Assembly (NCBI RefSeq): GCF_918797505.1
Contig: NC_092800.1
Coordinates: 6,386,001-6,450,000, forward strand
Length of the DNA stretch: 64,000 nt
Source of the DNA: Bemisia tabaci
Taxonomy: Eukaryota > Arthropoda > Insecta > Hemiptera > Aleyrodidae
Direction of reading: 5' to 3'
Below are positions 22,686 through 34,719 of the stretch, piece after piece (position 1 is the stretch's first letter; each line of letters starts with the position of its first letter). Both the position numbers and the translations under genes were made by a program. Under the pieces are notes generated by a model. That model did no database searches, was not told the origin of the DNA, and worked only from the letters and a program-made list of their open reading frames with translations.

Positions 22686-22994
22686 GTAAATAGCGACTGC
22701 TACGGAATTAGGGTAGCTATGTCCTACGGAAAACAAATTCGCTTGGATCTAGAGTCCAGACTCTTGAAAACAATGACAAGAAAAAACACTCTTGATTCAA
22801 TCGGACTTTTACTTGAATCGAGAACCAAGCCTCTTAATTTAAGCGGATTTCCTCTTGATTCAAGCAAAAGTCCGACTGAATCAAGAATACTTTTTCTTAT
22901 CATTGTTTTCAAGAGTCTGGGCTCTAGATCCATGCACCTTTTTTTCCAGTGTAGTAAATAGTGACTGCTATAGAATTAGAGTCGCTATATCCTA
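22686..22994. repeat. 41 bp direct repeats flanking a family A MITE
   Basis: The 41 bases before the element (22686-22726) recur after it (22954-22994), differing at about six positions, mostly transitions. This is far longer than the TA duplication of the element itself. Either the element entered one unit boundary of a small tandem duplication, or the flank was duplicated together with insertion. Confidence 0.75.
22727..22951. mobile_element. MITE family A, copy 3
   Basis: TA-flanked (22725-22726, 22952-22953). The right end is CCAGTG. The left terminus has mutated to CGGAAAAC. Internal arms TCTAGAGTCCAGACTCTTG and CAAGAGTCTGGGCTCTAGA are nearly perfect complements, as are ACTCTTGATTCAATCGGAC and GTCCGACTGAATCAAGA. 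Confidence 0.9.
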
Positions 22995-24216
22995 AACACT
23001 ATGCCAGCACCTGGCGGGTTTAGGTACTTCATGAGGATGAGAGTGCACTTAAAACCTGCAGATGTTATTTTGGCCCATTCGGGAAAATGAAGGTCAGCAA
23101 TGTTTCATACTACGCCACGAGGACAAGATTGATTGACAGAACTTAGTTGGCCTTCAATTGAGCAGGTAGGCAAGAACAGATCCTAAGAGGTAAAATAGTC
23201 GCATCCTAGAGTTTTGCCCTGTGAGATTTAAATTTGAGTTGTCGTGTGTCGTAAGTGTTGATTGCTTACCAGATGTGCACTTGTCATCCTGATGCTAGCC
23301 TAGTTTAGAAAACAGATCATTGGTTGCCAGCCTAGTTTATGAGATCAATTTTCCAGTTAAGGATACCTTATGCCTTATTTAAGTAAGTCAAGTCTTCTCA
23401 TCAATTCATGAAATTATAATTGAAGCATCTACCCTTCAGTTCTAAAAAGGATTACCCTCATTGAAAAATAATAATGTTTTAACAATGACTGTAATTAGAA
23501 TGTAAAATCCCTTTCCGATTTACAAACTTCACTTGTACATTATTTTAAAATATTTCTCGTGTTTTTGCAAATGTGCATGCACCAGTGGGATCATTTTTTT
23601 AAAATTCAACTACCGAACTGCGGGAGTTTTTAAATCAAATTTTTGAGTCGCAACTCGTCTTTTCAAAGTGAGTAGTGTCGTCTAATAAATCAATTAATAA
23701 CGACTGAATTGCTGTACGGCGTAAAGTTCAGAAATCAATTCATGAAAAAATGAGGGTATTTTTAATTAATATATTAAATAAATAACCGAGACACCGATAA
23801 ACGTCATTTGTAAGATGTGTTCCACTTCAATGGTACTAAATTAACATGTTATCGTCTTACGTGCAAATTGATTTTCAAACAGTCCGTTCCAAGAATCTCT
23901 TTCAACGCAAAAATTTAAAGCAGGAACGTAAAAAGTGTTAGCTCAATTAAAACCTCGTCCAGTAACCCATTAACTGAACTGCGCCTCTCGCTTTCAGTGA
24001 GATATCCGAAAATATGTGGCATTGATACTGTTCGCTAATTAATCTCGGTTCATTCTCGCGGAAATTAGCTTCAGGTGTGAAATACCACGGAATGAAAAAC
24101 CGAAGCCGCTAGCGTGCAAACAACAAGGAAAGTATGCTAATTCCGCTTCCTTCAGGTTATGCAACACTCTCGTTTCGCGGGGGTCGGGTAATCACTCTCC
24201 GGATTTCGGAGTAATG
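22995..24216. other. No feature recognised
   Basis: AT-rich DNA. No exon, repeat or RNA gene noticed. Confidence 0.35.
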
Positions 24217-25092
24217 CTGCCTCTATGCTGACGAGGAATGCCGTATAAACCATTAGACACTGCCAACGAAAGTCGGTGCCGCTCTTAGGCCTACTCTGAA
24301 TTTCCTCAACTGTGCAATATTTTGCTCATAGTAGTTTTACATTTTCTACGGAATTCATCATAATTTGGTAATTTTCGATCTCTTTTGGGGTCTAAAACTG
24401 GCCTAAACATGGGCCGATTTTAGCGAATAATGCGGATTATGCGGGATTACGATCGAATACCAAGAAATCTGCATTTCTCGCCAAATTCGGCCCACAAACC
24501 CATGTTTAGATCACCATTAGATCCAAAAAGAGACCTAAAATGACCTATTCATAATGCATTACATAAAGCACGGACCCATTATGAGCAGAAAACCGAAGAG
24601 TGAGGAAAAATTATACTACTGGGCCCAAAAACGACCCTTCTGGAAAATCCTCTCATCAGAAAATTTTAGTCGAAATTTATATTCAAGTATTTGAAAAGAA
24701 CAGGTGGCAACCAAAAGTGGCTTTTTGTATCCTAATATTCAAAAGGATGAAAAACAGTTACAACGGGGAAAATCTGGGGCAGAATTTTGTCAGCTTTTTC
24801 ACACGGAGTGCAACAGCCATCGATGAGTTCAAACCGCACCACTGGCCAATCAGAAGCACTAAGCCGGACTTAAGTGCAGTCGAGACCCGTCCTAGGTATA
24901 CTTAAGTACGGAGGAAGGACCGACAAAATTCGGCCCCTTGTGTTTTCGTATCAGAATAACTCTGAATCGGTTTTCACACTGTATCGCATGATACAGTTAA
25001 TTTAGGTGTCCAAATAAAATCGGGTTTCTAGTGTTTTCTCGCTAAAAAAAACGTGAGTATACGTCCATACGTCGTTTTACCTTAGCACGGCA
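24217..25092. mobile_element. Diverged, enlarged family D-like element with a nested insert
   Basis: The left end (GACGAGGAATGCCGTATAAA) and right end (ACGTCGTTTTACCTTAGCACG) resemble family D termini, but they lie about 870 bp apart rather than 253. The interior contains a separate inverted-repeat element (24319-24590). No target duplication is preserved. The two ends may alternatively come from independent degraded copies. Confidence 0.45.
24319..24590. repeat. Inverted repeat (hairpin-type MITE)
   Basis: TTTTGGGGTCTAAAACTGG ... CTAAACATGGGCCGA on the left is mirrored by TCGGCCCACAAACCCATG ... TTTAGATCACCATTAGATCC on the right. Outer words ATTTTGCTCATA and TATGAGCAGAA also pair. Arms are long (over 100 bp) but imperfect. 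Single copy here. Confidence 0.7.
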
Positions 25093-25145
25093 AAACGGGA
25101 GACATGGATCCGCCGAAAACCTATACACGGGGGAGGGGGGGGGGG

Positions 25146-25364
25146 ATTGATCTAGAGTCCAGACTCTAGAAAAGCATTGACAAGAAAAAACACTCATGAT
25201 TGATTCAATCGGATGTTTGCTTGAATCAAAACGAAATCCGCTTAAATTACGAGGCTTGGTTTTTGATTTAAGCTAGATTCTGATTGAATCAAGAGTACTT
25301 TTACTTGTCGATGTTTTTAAGAGTCTGGACTCAAGATCCAATGTGTTTCTTTTTTTTTCCAGTG
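25146..25364. mobile_element. MITE family A, copy 4
   Basis: Right end CCAGTG followed by TA. Arms TCTAGAGTCCAGACTC and GAGTCTGGACTCAAGA are intact, and the middle (AAATCCGCTTAAATTACGAG) closely matches copy 1. The left terminus is replaced by an 11-base G run (25135-25145), so the CACTG end is lost. Confidence 0.85.
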
Positions 25365-25379
25365 TAGACTAACGCTGAC

Positions 25380-25680
25380 TCCCGCGTGTGGCAGATTATC
25401 GGAGTTCCGCGGCGGTTTCAAAAATGGCGGTGCCCCCGCCCCCCACCGGCGTGGGGCGGCGCGCACGCCACCGCGCCGATTTCGAGGAAAAATCGTTCCG
25501 GTGTGTCCGCCGGTCAAGGTGGACGGGGTCAGAGGGGGGCCCAAGGTTGCCCGCTAAGTTGAAACAACGTAACTCCCGTGTAGGTTGTACGAAGATACGC
25601 GGTTTCGGTTTCGTTCGGGGAAAAGGTGACTCGCGGGGGAGCGACACGTGCAGTCCCAGGATCGGACAATAGACTCGGGA
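25380..25680. other. CpG-rich block
   Basis: Dense CG (CCGGCGTGGGGCGGCGCGC). Open frames exist on both strands without a domain. Together with the adjacent MITE it has the same layout as the blocks at 20.6 and 42.5 kb. Confidence 0.35.
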
Positions 25681-26375
25681 GTTTTTTATTTATAGCGCCC
25701 GTCAGAGACCAATCGAGGCATTGTGCTCCGGGTCGAGAGACAAGGCTCCCGAGGTTCGAAAGAACAAAAAAGTAGATTAGGTAGCGTTTGCGGTCGGAAT
25801 AACGAGAAAAATCAGCTTCCTGATTTGGACCATACAATGGGCCTGTGCCGAACTTTAGCTAGAACAAGAATATGAGTTGTTCCGTATAAAGAATGGGTCA
25901 AGAATCATGATAAGCGCATCAGCAAAGTCTGGAATGCGCTCCTAACTTCACGTTTTGCGTAAGGAATTCGCGTTTTTTGGGGCTTCCCGCTTCAAAAACG
26001 ATAACACGGAACTGGTGAACATTTCTTTAGAGGAGTCGTTCCATTCAACCCTTGCGTACTAGAATGTTTTGCAATACTCAACTAAACTGACGCTGTCAAA
26101 ACGGATCTCTATCAACGCGAGGAAAACGTGAATGTAAACACGCCAGGTTGTTAACAAATTTTTAGAATTTCGTCCCAGCACGTGAGTTTTGGCCAAAGGT
26201 TTTGGTGGATTGGCGTCGGCCATGTTAAATATTGTGCAGAGGTTGGAAGGGATGACTCCCCTACCGAAATGTTCACCTGTACTGTAGTGTAGTTTTTTAA
26301 GTGGGAGGCTCAAAAAAACGTGAAAAAATCTCGATACACAATTTTGACTTAAATACTGATTTTAAATGATTACAG
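25681..26375. other. No feature recognised
   Basis: Mixed sequence leading to the zinc-finger exon; no repeat or earlier zinc finger was found. Confidence 0.3.
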
Positions 26376-26541
26376 GGTCCGACCGTTTGTCAGCTGGAGA
26401 TGTGACAAAACCTTTGGTGGAAAAAAACATCTACAAAAGCATATGTTAATCCACATTGGAGGAAGGTTATATGTATGCTATTTATGCAGGAAAACTTTCA
26501 AGAGAAGGGGCCACTTAGTAAGACAAGAGAAAAGCCATGAT
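26376..26541 (+). CDS. C2H2 zinc-finger exon, two fingers each lacking one ligand
   Basis: Bounded by acceptor ATGATTACAG and donor GTAAGT, the 166 nt segment encodes 55 residues after one split-codon base. Finger 1 (residues 3-26) has the CDKTFGGKKHLQKHMLIH pattern, but the first cysteine is serine (PFVSWRC). Finger 2 (residues 32-54) has YVCYLCRKTF, but the first histidine is glutamine (LVRQEKSH). Each loss can be explained by one base change. Two-finger exons of this form occur in insect BTB/zinc-finger transcription factors such as lola, where they are alternative 3' exons. That parent gene is inference. Read through the donor, the frame ends at TAA 26572-26574. It may be a decaying exon or a variant finger pair. 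Confidence 0.6.
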
Positions 26542-26810
26542 GTAAGTTTTGTTTATATGATCCTCATTCATTAAGTCTGATTTTATATTTTACCATGGTT
26601 TCGAAGACGGTACAGAAAAAATTGTTTAAACATTATTCTGATCAGTTATGGTACCTGACATCGCAATAATATAAATCTCAACTTTCATTCTTAAATGCGT
26701 AAAAATTACTGCGTGCCCTCGCATGGTGTCTATGGATACAGGCAAAGTCAAAAACTATCGAATGATTAACAAGAAACTATACACAGGGGTCAGACAAATG
26801 AGTGATGAAA

Positions 26811-26812
<2 letters not shown>

Positions 26813-26853
<41 letters not shown>
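26813..26853 (+). repeat. Poly(A) tract of 41
   Basis: An unbroken A run downstream of the zinc-finger exon. No AATAAA lies at the usual distance before it, and no target duplication was found, so it is not supported as a retroposon tail. Confidence 0.9.
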
Positions 26854-26855
<2 letters not shown>

Positions 26856-27100
26856 AGCGTATTTTTAATCTACACGAAGTGAAAACTTCGGAGAAATTCG
26901 TTGACGGCTGTATGGATAGCCGGAAATGATTCAAAACTTTCCCAAAAGAAGTTTTAAAAACAAGTGAACTCTGAACATGAATTCTCGAATCATTTCCGAA
27001 AGCTTAATGTTTTGACATCCAGGAAAAAGGGAAGGAGTTTCGGGATTCTTTAAATATCAATGTGTCGGCTTAAGAACACAATTATTTTTAATGGTGTATA

Positions 27101-27405
27101 CACTGATAAAAATAATTGTGTCCTTGTGTCACATCTGGTTAATATAGCAGGTGAAGCACAAACCAACCAAAAGTTTGCGTTGATTTTAGTAAAGTTTGCG
27201 GTGAGTTTAGCGCGGTAAACAAGGGATAGACTGAAAAAATGCATTCCTCCAATTCTGACGTTGGTGTTTACAACTCGTTTTTTTTTATTAAATTTCTTTA
27301 AAAAACTAGCTCTTAATTTCCCTTGACATTGTCAACCGAAGGCTAGGGTTTTTTTTTGTTTTACTTCCCGTAATAACCAAAATTTTGTGTTGAAATCTCT
27401 TTCTG
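27101..27405. mobile_element. MITE family C, copy 2
   Basis: Starts CACTGATAAAAATAATTG after GTATA. It contains GTTTGCGGTGAGTTTAGCGC, CAACCGAAGGCTAGGG and TTTGTTTTACTTCCCGTAA in the order seen at 13376 and 38040. The left 73 bp unit is present once. The right end is approximate. Confidence 0.8.
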
Positions 27406-28732
27406 ATTACTATGTTATCGCTTTGATGAAATCTTAAATTAAACGTTCCCCACCAACACCCGAAATGTCCGTCTGTTATCGGGAAAAATCGCTAGGTTAA
27501 AACTAATTGGAGGATAAACGTCGAGGTGCTTCCTACCGTGTGCAAACAAACTTTCAAGTTGAATGTGTGCCGCTCCTTGAGTGATCCCACCTATTAATCG
27601 CGAACAAACTTGACCGTTTTTACAGCCACAAATAGAAATGACCCTAAGCCTAGCTGAAGCAACGACTCCCATCATGTGGCCTATTGCTTACAGACGGTTT
27701 ATGTCCGCAAACTTACCCTCTTAAGATTGAGCTCTCAGCTTTTATGCTGGCAGTAAAGTGATTTTATTCGAGAGTGTTAGCACTGGAGCAGCACACACAT
27801 TCTGATCCGGTAGCGACTTTTACAACATGTTCACTTTGTCTGCTTTTAAATGACATAAGTTTCAAGCGCACGAAACCTTTAAAATTTTGAGACTCTTACG
27901 AGCTCTCGCTACAAGATTTAGAATCGTAAGATTGGGGGTACCCTCAAGAAGATACACATTTAGAAAAGTCCAGGTACTTTGTTACTTTGTGTTAATTTCT
28001 GTTGGGGCGGAAAAAGCGTAAGAATGAAAGGGCGAATGAACTAGTGCGAAAGAAAGAACAAAAAAATGTAACTAAACTAGCTTAATTTCTCAAAAAATAG
28101 AGAAAAAAAGGACAGAGAATTTCATGATTCCTGTTGTTTTTGGATAATTGCCGTATTATCTATCGTTACTCTGTTGTTCGTACCCTTGAAAATTCAATGA
28201 GTTTAATTTAAGATCTACGAGTTCATATTTAGAGAAAAGACACTAAGTTACTGAAGTAACATTATTGTTTAATACAGTTTGTGTAACTAAAATGGGGGGG
28301 GGGGGGACCACCCAGTCTATTCCTAAAAATTCCTGTCTTTAAAATTTTAATTTCTATAAAATTCATATTCTTCGTTGAAAAGGAGTCCATATTCAGAATT
28401 TGAAGATCTCATAAAGCTTGTGGCGATTGGTGATAAGATTCGACTTAGGCTAGGATGTGAACGATTGCATGCTAATAATGCCAGTGATCCCAGCAATCCT
28501 AATGTTTCGCGCGTCTATATAATGGGCGTGTTGCACAATTTTTTTTTTTTTTTTTATTACTTGGGTTTATTTGTAGGTGCCTGGCTAAAGAAGATTCTGA
28601 AAGCTCATATATTTTTGTAGAGCCGCCTGTATCAAAAGTTGTAAGCTGATAGTTCAGGATGAGTTCGGAAAGTGTAGAAGAGTGAAACGAAGAAATAGCA
28701 CGGTTAAATGAAAAGTTGCGAGTGTATAATTT
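27406..28732. other. No gene recognised
   Basis: AT-rich sequence including a 13-base G run (28294-28306) and a T run near 28540. The 81-codon frame at 28375-28620 shows no domain and ends in T-run phenylalanines, which argues against a gene. Confidence 0.35.
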
Positions 28733-28970
28733 GGATTGCATTTTGCAAAAAGAAACAAAGCGCATTCAAATGTCGCTAAGATTGTGCAACTTGTATTTCC
28801 TTACAAACGTAAACTGGTCGATCTTTACTTCCAAGAAGCAATAATTCAGTACAATTACCTGTTTAATTTTACTTTTTACATGATTTCAGAATTTCTATTC
28901 CAAAGAATTTAAGTTGTGCAATTTTAGCAACATTGGAATGCTCTTGGTTCCGTTTTGCAAAATGCAATCC
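28733..28970. mobile_element. MITE family F, copy 1
   Basis: GGATTGCATTTTGCAAAAAG at the left is mirrored by GTTTTGCAAAATGCAATCC at the right. Arms extend over 50 bp, with CATTCAAATGTCGCTAAGAT opposite AGCAACATTGGAATG. Non-coding, about 238 bp. Confidence 0.85.
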
Positions 28971-28989
28971 TCTTCGTGGGCATCTGTGT

Positions 28990-29245
28990 GGATTACATTT
29001 TGCAAAAAGGAACCAAGAGCATTCTGATGTTGTTAGGATTATGCAATTTACATTTTTGCAGTGAAATTAATGAAATCATGCAACAAATTAAATTTACAAA
29101 GGTAATTTTCGTCTTGAATTTATAGTGTTTTGGGAGCAAAGATACATTTTTTTTAGACGACCAGTCTATATTTGCAAGGTAAAAAAGGTTGCACAATCTT
29201 AGCGACATTGGAATGCTCTGGGTTCCTTTCTGCAAAATGCAATCC
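28990..29245. mobile_element. MITE family F, copy 2
   Basis: Starts GGATTACATTTTGCAAAAAG only 19 bases after copy 1 ends, and finishes TTTCTGCAAAATGCAATCC. Same arms as copy 1 (GAACCAAGAGCATTCTGATG against CATTGGAATGCTCTGGGTTC) with a different, AT-rich centre. Confidence 0.85.
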
Positions 29246-32157
29246 ATGTAATCTTCATTAAGTTCGATTGCGGAAGACATAAAGGAATACAAACGGTTCT
29301 ACCAGACACAGTCGAAACCAAAAATGCCAGAAAACAAAGAATCGCGGCAAATAACGATGAATAAAGGAGTTTAGGCCTCTTGACCGGAGATAAATTAAAA
29401 ATTGCTGGGGGAATGTTCAGACATGGACATCGGCAAATAAAATCATCGGGCAGGTGGAAGAAATGGCGTTTTTTCGCCAAAATTCTTCGAGGGCAAATGC
29501 CAAATCCTCATCGAGATTAAGACTTCGCGGATCAACAATGATGGGAATGAATAAATAAAACCGCTCTGAAATTCGAATGTTTTACGGCGGAATAATTTAC
29601 CCGAGGCCGGAGAGCCCAAAAAAATCGCCGCCGAAAATGTATTCAACACATGGACAAAGCGCGCGGTTCTCCATAAAAACCGCGAGTTTCGGAAACGGAG
29701 CTCGCCCGATAACCGTTCAATTTACATAAAATATGAGGAAAGAATTCTTGGTTGTTGAATTTTTGCAGGGATCAAGGAACGATTCCGGCCGCACCAGATA
29801 CCTCATGACGGTTTAATTATGATTTGAGTTCTTATCGGAGTTTCAGCGATTTTATATCGTGTCCATATTAGGATAAACCACGAGATCCTGTGTATTCATT
29901 TTACGACTCGGTTTTTGCTCAGGTTTCGCGAAAAATGTGTTGAGTGCTATTTCTCGCGTTTACGTCCGCTTTCACGTCCATTGCCATTTTTGGGAACCAC
30001 CCAGGTCGATCTTTCGATCAGAAATTGAAAATCTCGAGGATTCTTGTAATTGCGACACATTCAATGAAAAGGAAGTCCTGACCTTCTACCTTCAATGGTT
30101 ATACACAACTATATTCCAGATCCTGCATACGGTAAACTACAAAAACTTCTTTAAATAAAGAACCACTCTTGCATTTAAACTGGTCTCAGAAATTGTCAAA
30201 AAAGACTGTGCGGCCGTTAGCTTTATGGTTCCTCCTATTTTTTACTAACAGACTAAGAGATCACGTGGCACCCTAGATTTTGGAAATGTCATTCTAGTAC
30301 CACTTGGTCCTATTAGTTATGATAAGAACATTTTATTTTTAGTTAAACTTAGCTACTTTATTTATCTGCGCGATTGATGATTGATGAAGGCTGCCGCGCA
30401 ATGTGCAGAAACTTGCCAACATTTAATTTTCAATGTTGCTTTTGGGCACTAAGTGAGGACATCCCTGCAAAATATGATAACGCTCATGATAATTATATGA
30501 ATAATTGTCATTTACTTCGAACAAAAATGAACTTACAAGCATGAAGAAAATATTTCGTGATGTAATAATTTAAGCTATTTTTGAAGTTCTAAGGCATATA
30601 GCAGCTAGGCAAATTAATTAAACCTGGTTTTGGAGTTTAGGCGCAGCCAAAACAGTATCGTCTGGCTCCTTATAATAGTTGGACAAGAAAGAGGAAGTTA
30701 TAAATATTCATGAATTTATTCCTAATTAATTTAAGTACAGACGGCAAATTGTTAGGAATACTTGACCACTCTATTAGCAGTGAAAGGAAAAAAAAAAAAA
30801 AAAACAAATTTTTTTCACAAACTTGAAATGGAAACAAAACGAGCCTCCTAATATACAAACTCTATCGTTAGAGCCGAGTTATTAGTGATAATTGAATCCG
30901 GCGTTATTGGGGGACAAAAATTGCTTTAAAATGCCCATTTTTATTTGCATCGGTATACCTTGCCCATAAAGAAAATTTTCATTGGGGGAACTAAATTATG
31001 AATTCGCAATTGGCAAAAAATACGACCAGTTATCCTACGTGATAATAAATAAAACATGTAGATTAGGAGTGTGTGCAAAAATTAATTATGAACGCGTGCG
31101 TTCATGGTGGCATAAATACATTTTCCACATGGGAACATCTCTATAAGAAGAACTGATAAAATAGCAACAGTATAGGGAATCAACGCGGTTGATTCTTCTA
31201 GGCGAAAACATATTCAATATTTTGATTAATCAAACGCGGAATTGAGGAGTTTTAAGCAACTTGGAACACTCGATGATTCCAAGGATGGGTTTAAAACAAC
31301 CTCCCCGAGAGAGCATTGAAGCTTCAGGTAGATAGGCTTACATACAAGAATTAGTTGCTATCAAGTTACAGTTAATTATTTTACACAATAATGTTGACTA
31401 AGTTGCCGATTGATTTAATTAAAATAATGATGCACGATGAGCTATTAAACAAAAGAGGAAGGGCGTGAACAGTATAAAAACACAATGAAACTTATACGAA
31501 GTAACAGTCTGCCTTTAAAATCTACGATTTTTGTCACTCAAGGAAGTAGAACCTGCGGATGACTTTGCGTGAAAATTACGGTTTATATGATCGATTTGCT
31601 CCCAGATTTTACATTCAATACCTGTAAAAATTTAAAAGTTTCTTGAAACTTATTTGCACTGTTTTATGCTAACTGCCGCTTACGAGTGTGTTGCTTGGAT
31701 GTGTGTTATAAGTTCAAAGATACAAATCGGTTTCGTACCTTCGAACTGGAGAATCCATATAATACTGATCAGACCCTCTCACATAAAGTGAAAAGAGGAA
31801 GTTTAAATCATACGACACGGTCGGCTCAAACAATAAGGATAAAATATGAAAATCCTCGATAATTTTTCCGACAGAAAAATGAATGAAATTCTTAATTAGA
31901 CAAACAGAAAAGTCATCAGAACGAAGCGACACGTTCAAATGAATATCTGTGCCTACGTATATTGTTTATTATTGGATTTCCATAACCGTTCCTCAATGAT
32001 AAGCTTCGGATGCCACAGAAAGGAGCAGTCGGCTCAAACTCTGCAGATCTTCGTGCGGACAGAAGAATCTAGAGTTAAATGCCAGAAAACAAAATTACAG
32101 CGCTCGTCATATAGTACACTTGGTTTAGTAAAATCGTTCGCAGGCATTGATTGATAG
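29246..32157. other. Intergenic; CpG-leaning block near 29400-29740
   Basis: The block at 29400-29740 includes CGCCGCCGAAAATG and CCATAAAA (29671-29678). The rest (29740-32157) is AT-rich with no repeat family member recognised and only small open frames. Confidence 0.35.
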
Positions 32158-32944
32158 AAATAAAATTAAAATATAATATAATATTAATAAAATAAATATA
32201 AATTAAAAATATAAATAAATTATTATAAAATAAAATAAAAAATAAAATATATTAAAAATAAATAAATATAATATATAAAATAAATAAATATAAATAATAA
32301 AATATAAATATATAATAATAAATAAAATAATATTATAATAAATAAATTAAAATATAATATATTAAATAAATATATAATAAATAAAATAATTAATAATATA
32401 AATAAATAAATATAAATAATATAAATAATAATAATAATTATAATAAAATATATAAATATAAATAATAATATAATATAATAAAAAATATAAATATATAATA
32501 ATAATAATATATAATAATAAAATAATAATATAAAATAAATATAATAAAAATAATATAATAATAATATAAAATAATATATAAATTATAATATATAAAATAA
32601 TAATATTAATATATAATAAATATAATATAATATAATAAAATAAATATATATAATAATATAAAATAAAAATAATAAAATATATAAATAATAAATATAATAT
32701 ATAATTAAATAAAAAAAATATATATTAAATATAATAATAAAATAAATATATATATAAAATAAAAAATATAATAATTAAAATAAATAATATATAATAAAAT
32801 AAATATAAAATATAAAATAATAATAATATTTAAAATAATAAATATAAATAATTTAAATAATATATAAATATAAAATATATAATAAAATAATATAATAATA
32901 AATAATAATAAAATATAATAATATAATATAAAAAATAATAATTA
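32158..32944. repeat. 787 nt block containing only A and T
   Basis: From 32158 to 32944 there is no G or C. The strand shown is A-biased: T occurs mostly singly or in pairs, in ATA, AATA and AATAT words, and runs of T longer than three are absent. It is not a perfect microsatellite. Such DNA melts easily and can act as a matrix-attachment or origin-unwinding region, though this is inference. Long-read confirmation of its length would be sensible. Confidence 0.95.
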
Positions 32945-34719
32945 GAAATTATAAATATATAACCACCGTATTGTATAAAATTAATATGTCTTCATGATCA
33001 AACAATATAAATGGTTATTTATCATGAGAAGTACTCTCTCAACAGTTGTGTATTTACATAATCACCAAAATTCAGGGCTTTATTATTAGTCTTGCCGGTG
33101 AGAACGGCTAGACTTGTTTGAAGCCAATCAATTATGATTTGTCCGCGGCTTTACACTTCAACCCAATTAAATACGACTGGAAAAGGACTTCTATGTTACC
33201 ATCAGACAGAAGGGCGAAAGTTGTTCAGAATCAGGATTAAACCGCCCTGCGTAAATACTGATCAGCTTGCATGAAAAAAAGGTAAAACCTCAAAAAATAA
33301 ATAAAAATTGCTCGTTAATACTCATACCGCATATGTAATTTCAAACCAGTATGACTTCTAGCGGCAACTTCCCGGGTAATATTAGAGGCTGATATACTTT
33401 ATTAGTAAAAATTATATACATTTTGCAACATAGTCAATTGACGGGTTTTAGCAATGTCAGTGGCGTTTGAGACGGTGAGATACAGTAAGAATTTTTGATT
33501 ATTTCTAGTTTCTGCTGCATCTTCTTAGAAAACCAAACAGAGGAAACAGATATCAGTGCAATGATTTTGAAGTCAAATGTGACCGTAGTATCGCGGGACA
33601 GGGAATTTTGGTCATTATATCGACGAGACAATAATATTACCACACGTTTACTTCTACATTAAACAGAATGGCAGTCTGGTGCTATAGGTCATTATTCCTT
33701 CCTAGATCAATTTTTCCTAATATATTTTTCCCACTCGTTTTTTCTTCAATTACAGTAAGTCCTGCAGGGAAAGAGATGTCCCACTGGCTTTTATCCTAAG
33801 GGTGTTTGTCCCAATAATAAAAATTGAAACGTATAAACACGAGAAGAGCAGAGAGAATTTTCTTCGGTCTAACCTCGCAACTTATATAGGTCTCTAGGAG
33901 ACACCCTCAGTCTTAGTAAGTTAGTGCCTTGAAAATTTTAGGGCATTCCGCGCTTCCTTGATAAAAAACAAAGGTAACTACCCACTTTTCTACCGTCATA
34001 AACTGTCTCGAGTCATTACAAGCGTCGAAACGTATCAAAACTGTGTTTATACTTTCAGTGAATAGAAATTCGGCATTGGCATGATCAGTCGACCGATACC
34101 AGAACACACGTGATATCATTGATTTAGTACATGTAATACTCAGTTCCACAGATCATCACTTGAATGAACATCAACAGATGAATGTATAAATATCTATCTT
34201 CGAATTCGGTGCCTTCAATGGCCATACCAATCCAATGAAATCATCCGTGTTTTCAGGTCGATCAACTCGTCAGTTTACCGGAAAACCAGTAGTCTTGAAT
34301 TAAAACGATTTCGAGCACCATTTTCAGGTTATCGTTCACGAGCCCAAAAAAAGAGCTATCACGAAAAACACTCTGATAGCATGCAAAACGGAGACAAAAA
34401 CCTTACTTCAAAAAATCTCCATCGAACATCACAGGTCTCCGAAGCTGTAAAATCCCGACCAATTCATCGTGTCGTGCTGGACTCGAGCCGGAAAAAAACG
34501 ATGAGGTAACATGTAACATTCACGCACAGTTTATAGTTTGCAAATCGCACGATCCATTATGTGAAAACAAAACAGTCGCACAGGACACGCCAATTTCAAA
34601 ACACTCCGAAAAAAGATCACTTAGTGTAGGAAGAAGAGCGAAAGGGGGAGGAAAAGTCAAGCAAAAAACACCGTAATCCAAGAGCGCACGGTTTCCGATT
34701 GTATGCAGATGACGTTTAG
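32945..34719. other. No feature recognised
   Basis: Mixed AT-rich sequence. No exon, MITE or RNA gene noticed. Confidence 0.35.

Noticed and set aside
26813..26853. Poly(A) tract as a SINE or retrocopy tail
   Set aside because: No target-site duplication, no upstream RNA polymerase III boxes and no AATAAA at the right distance were found; the same holds for the A run at 60925.
32158..32944. Simple AAT microsatellite
   Set aside because: No fixed period is maintained; word order changes throughout, so it is described as a low-complexity A/T block instead.
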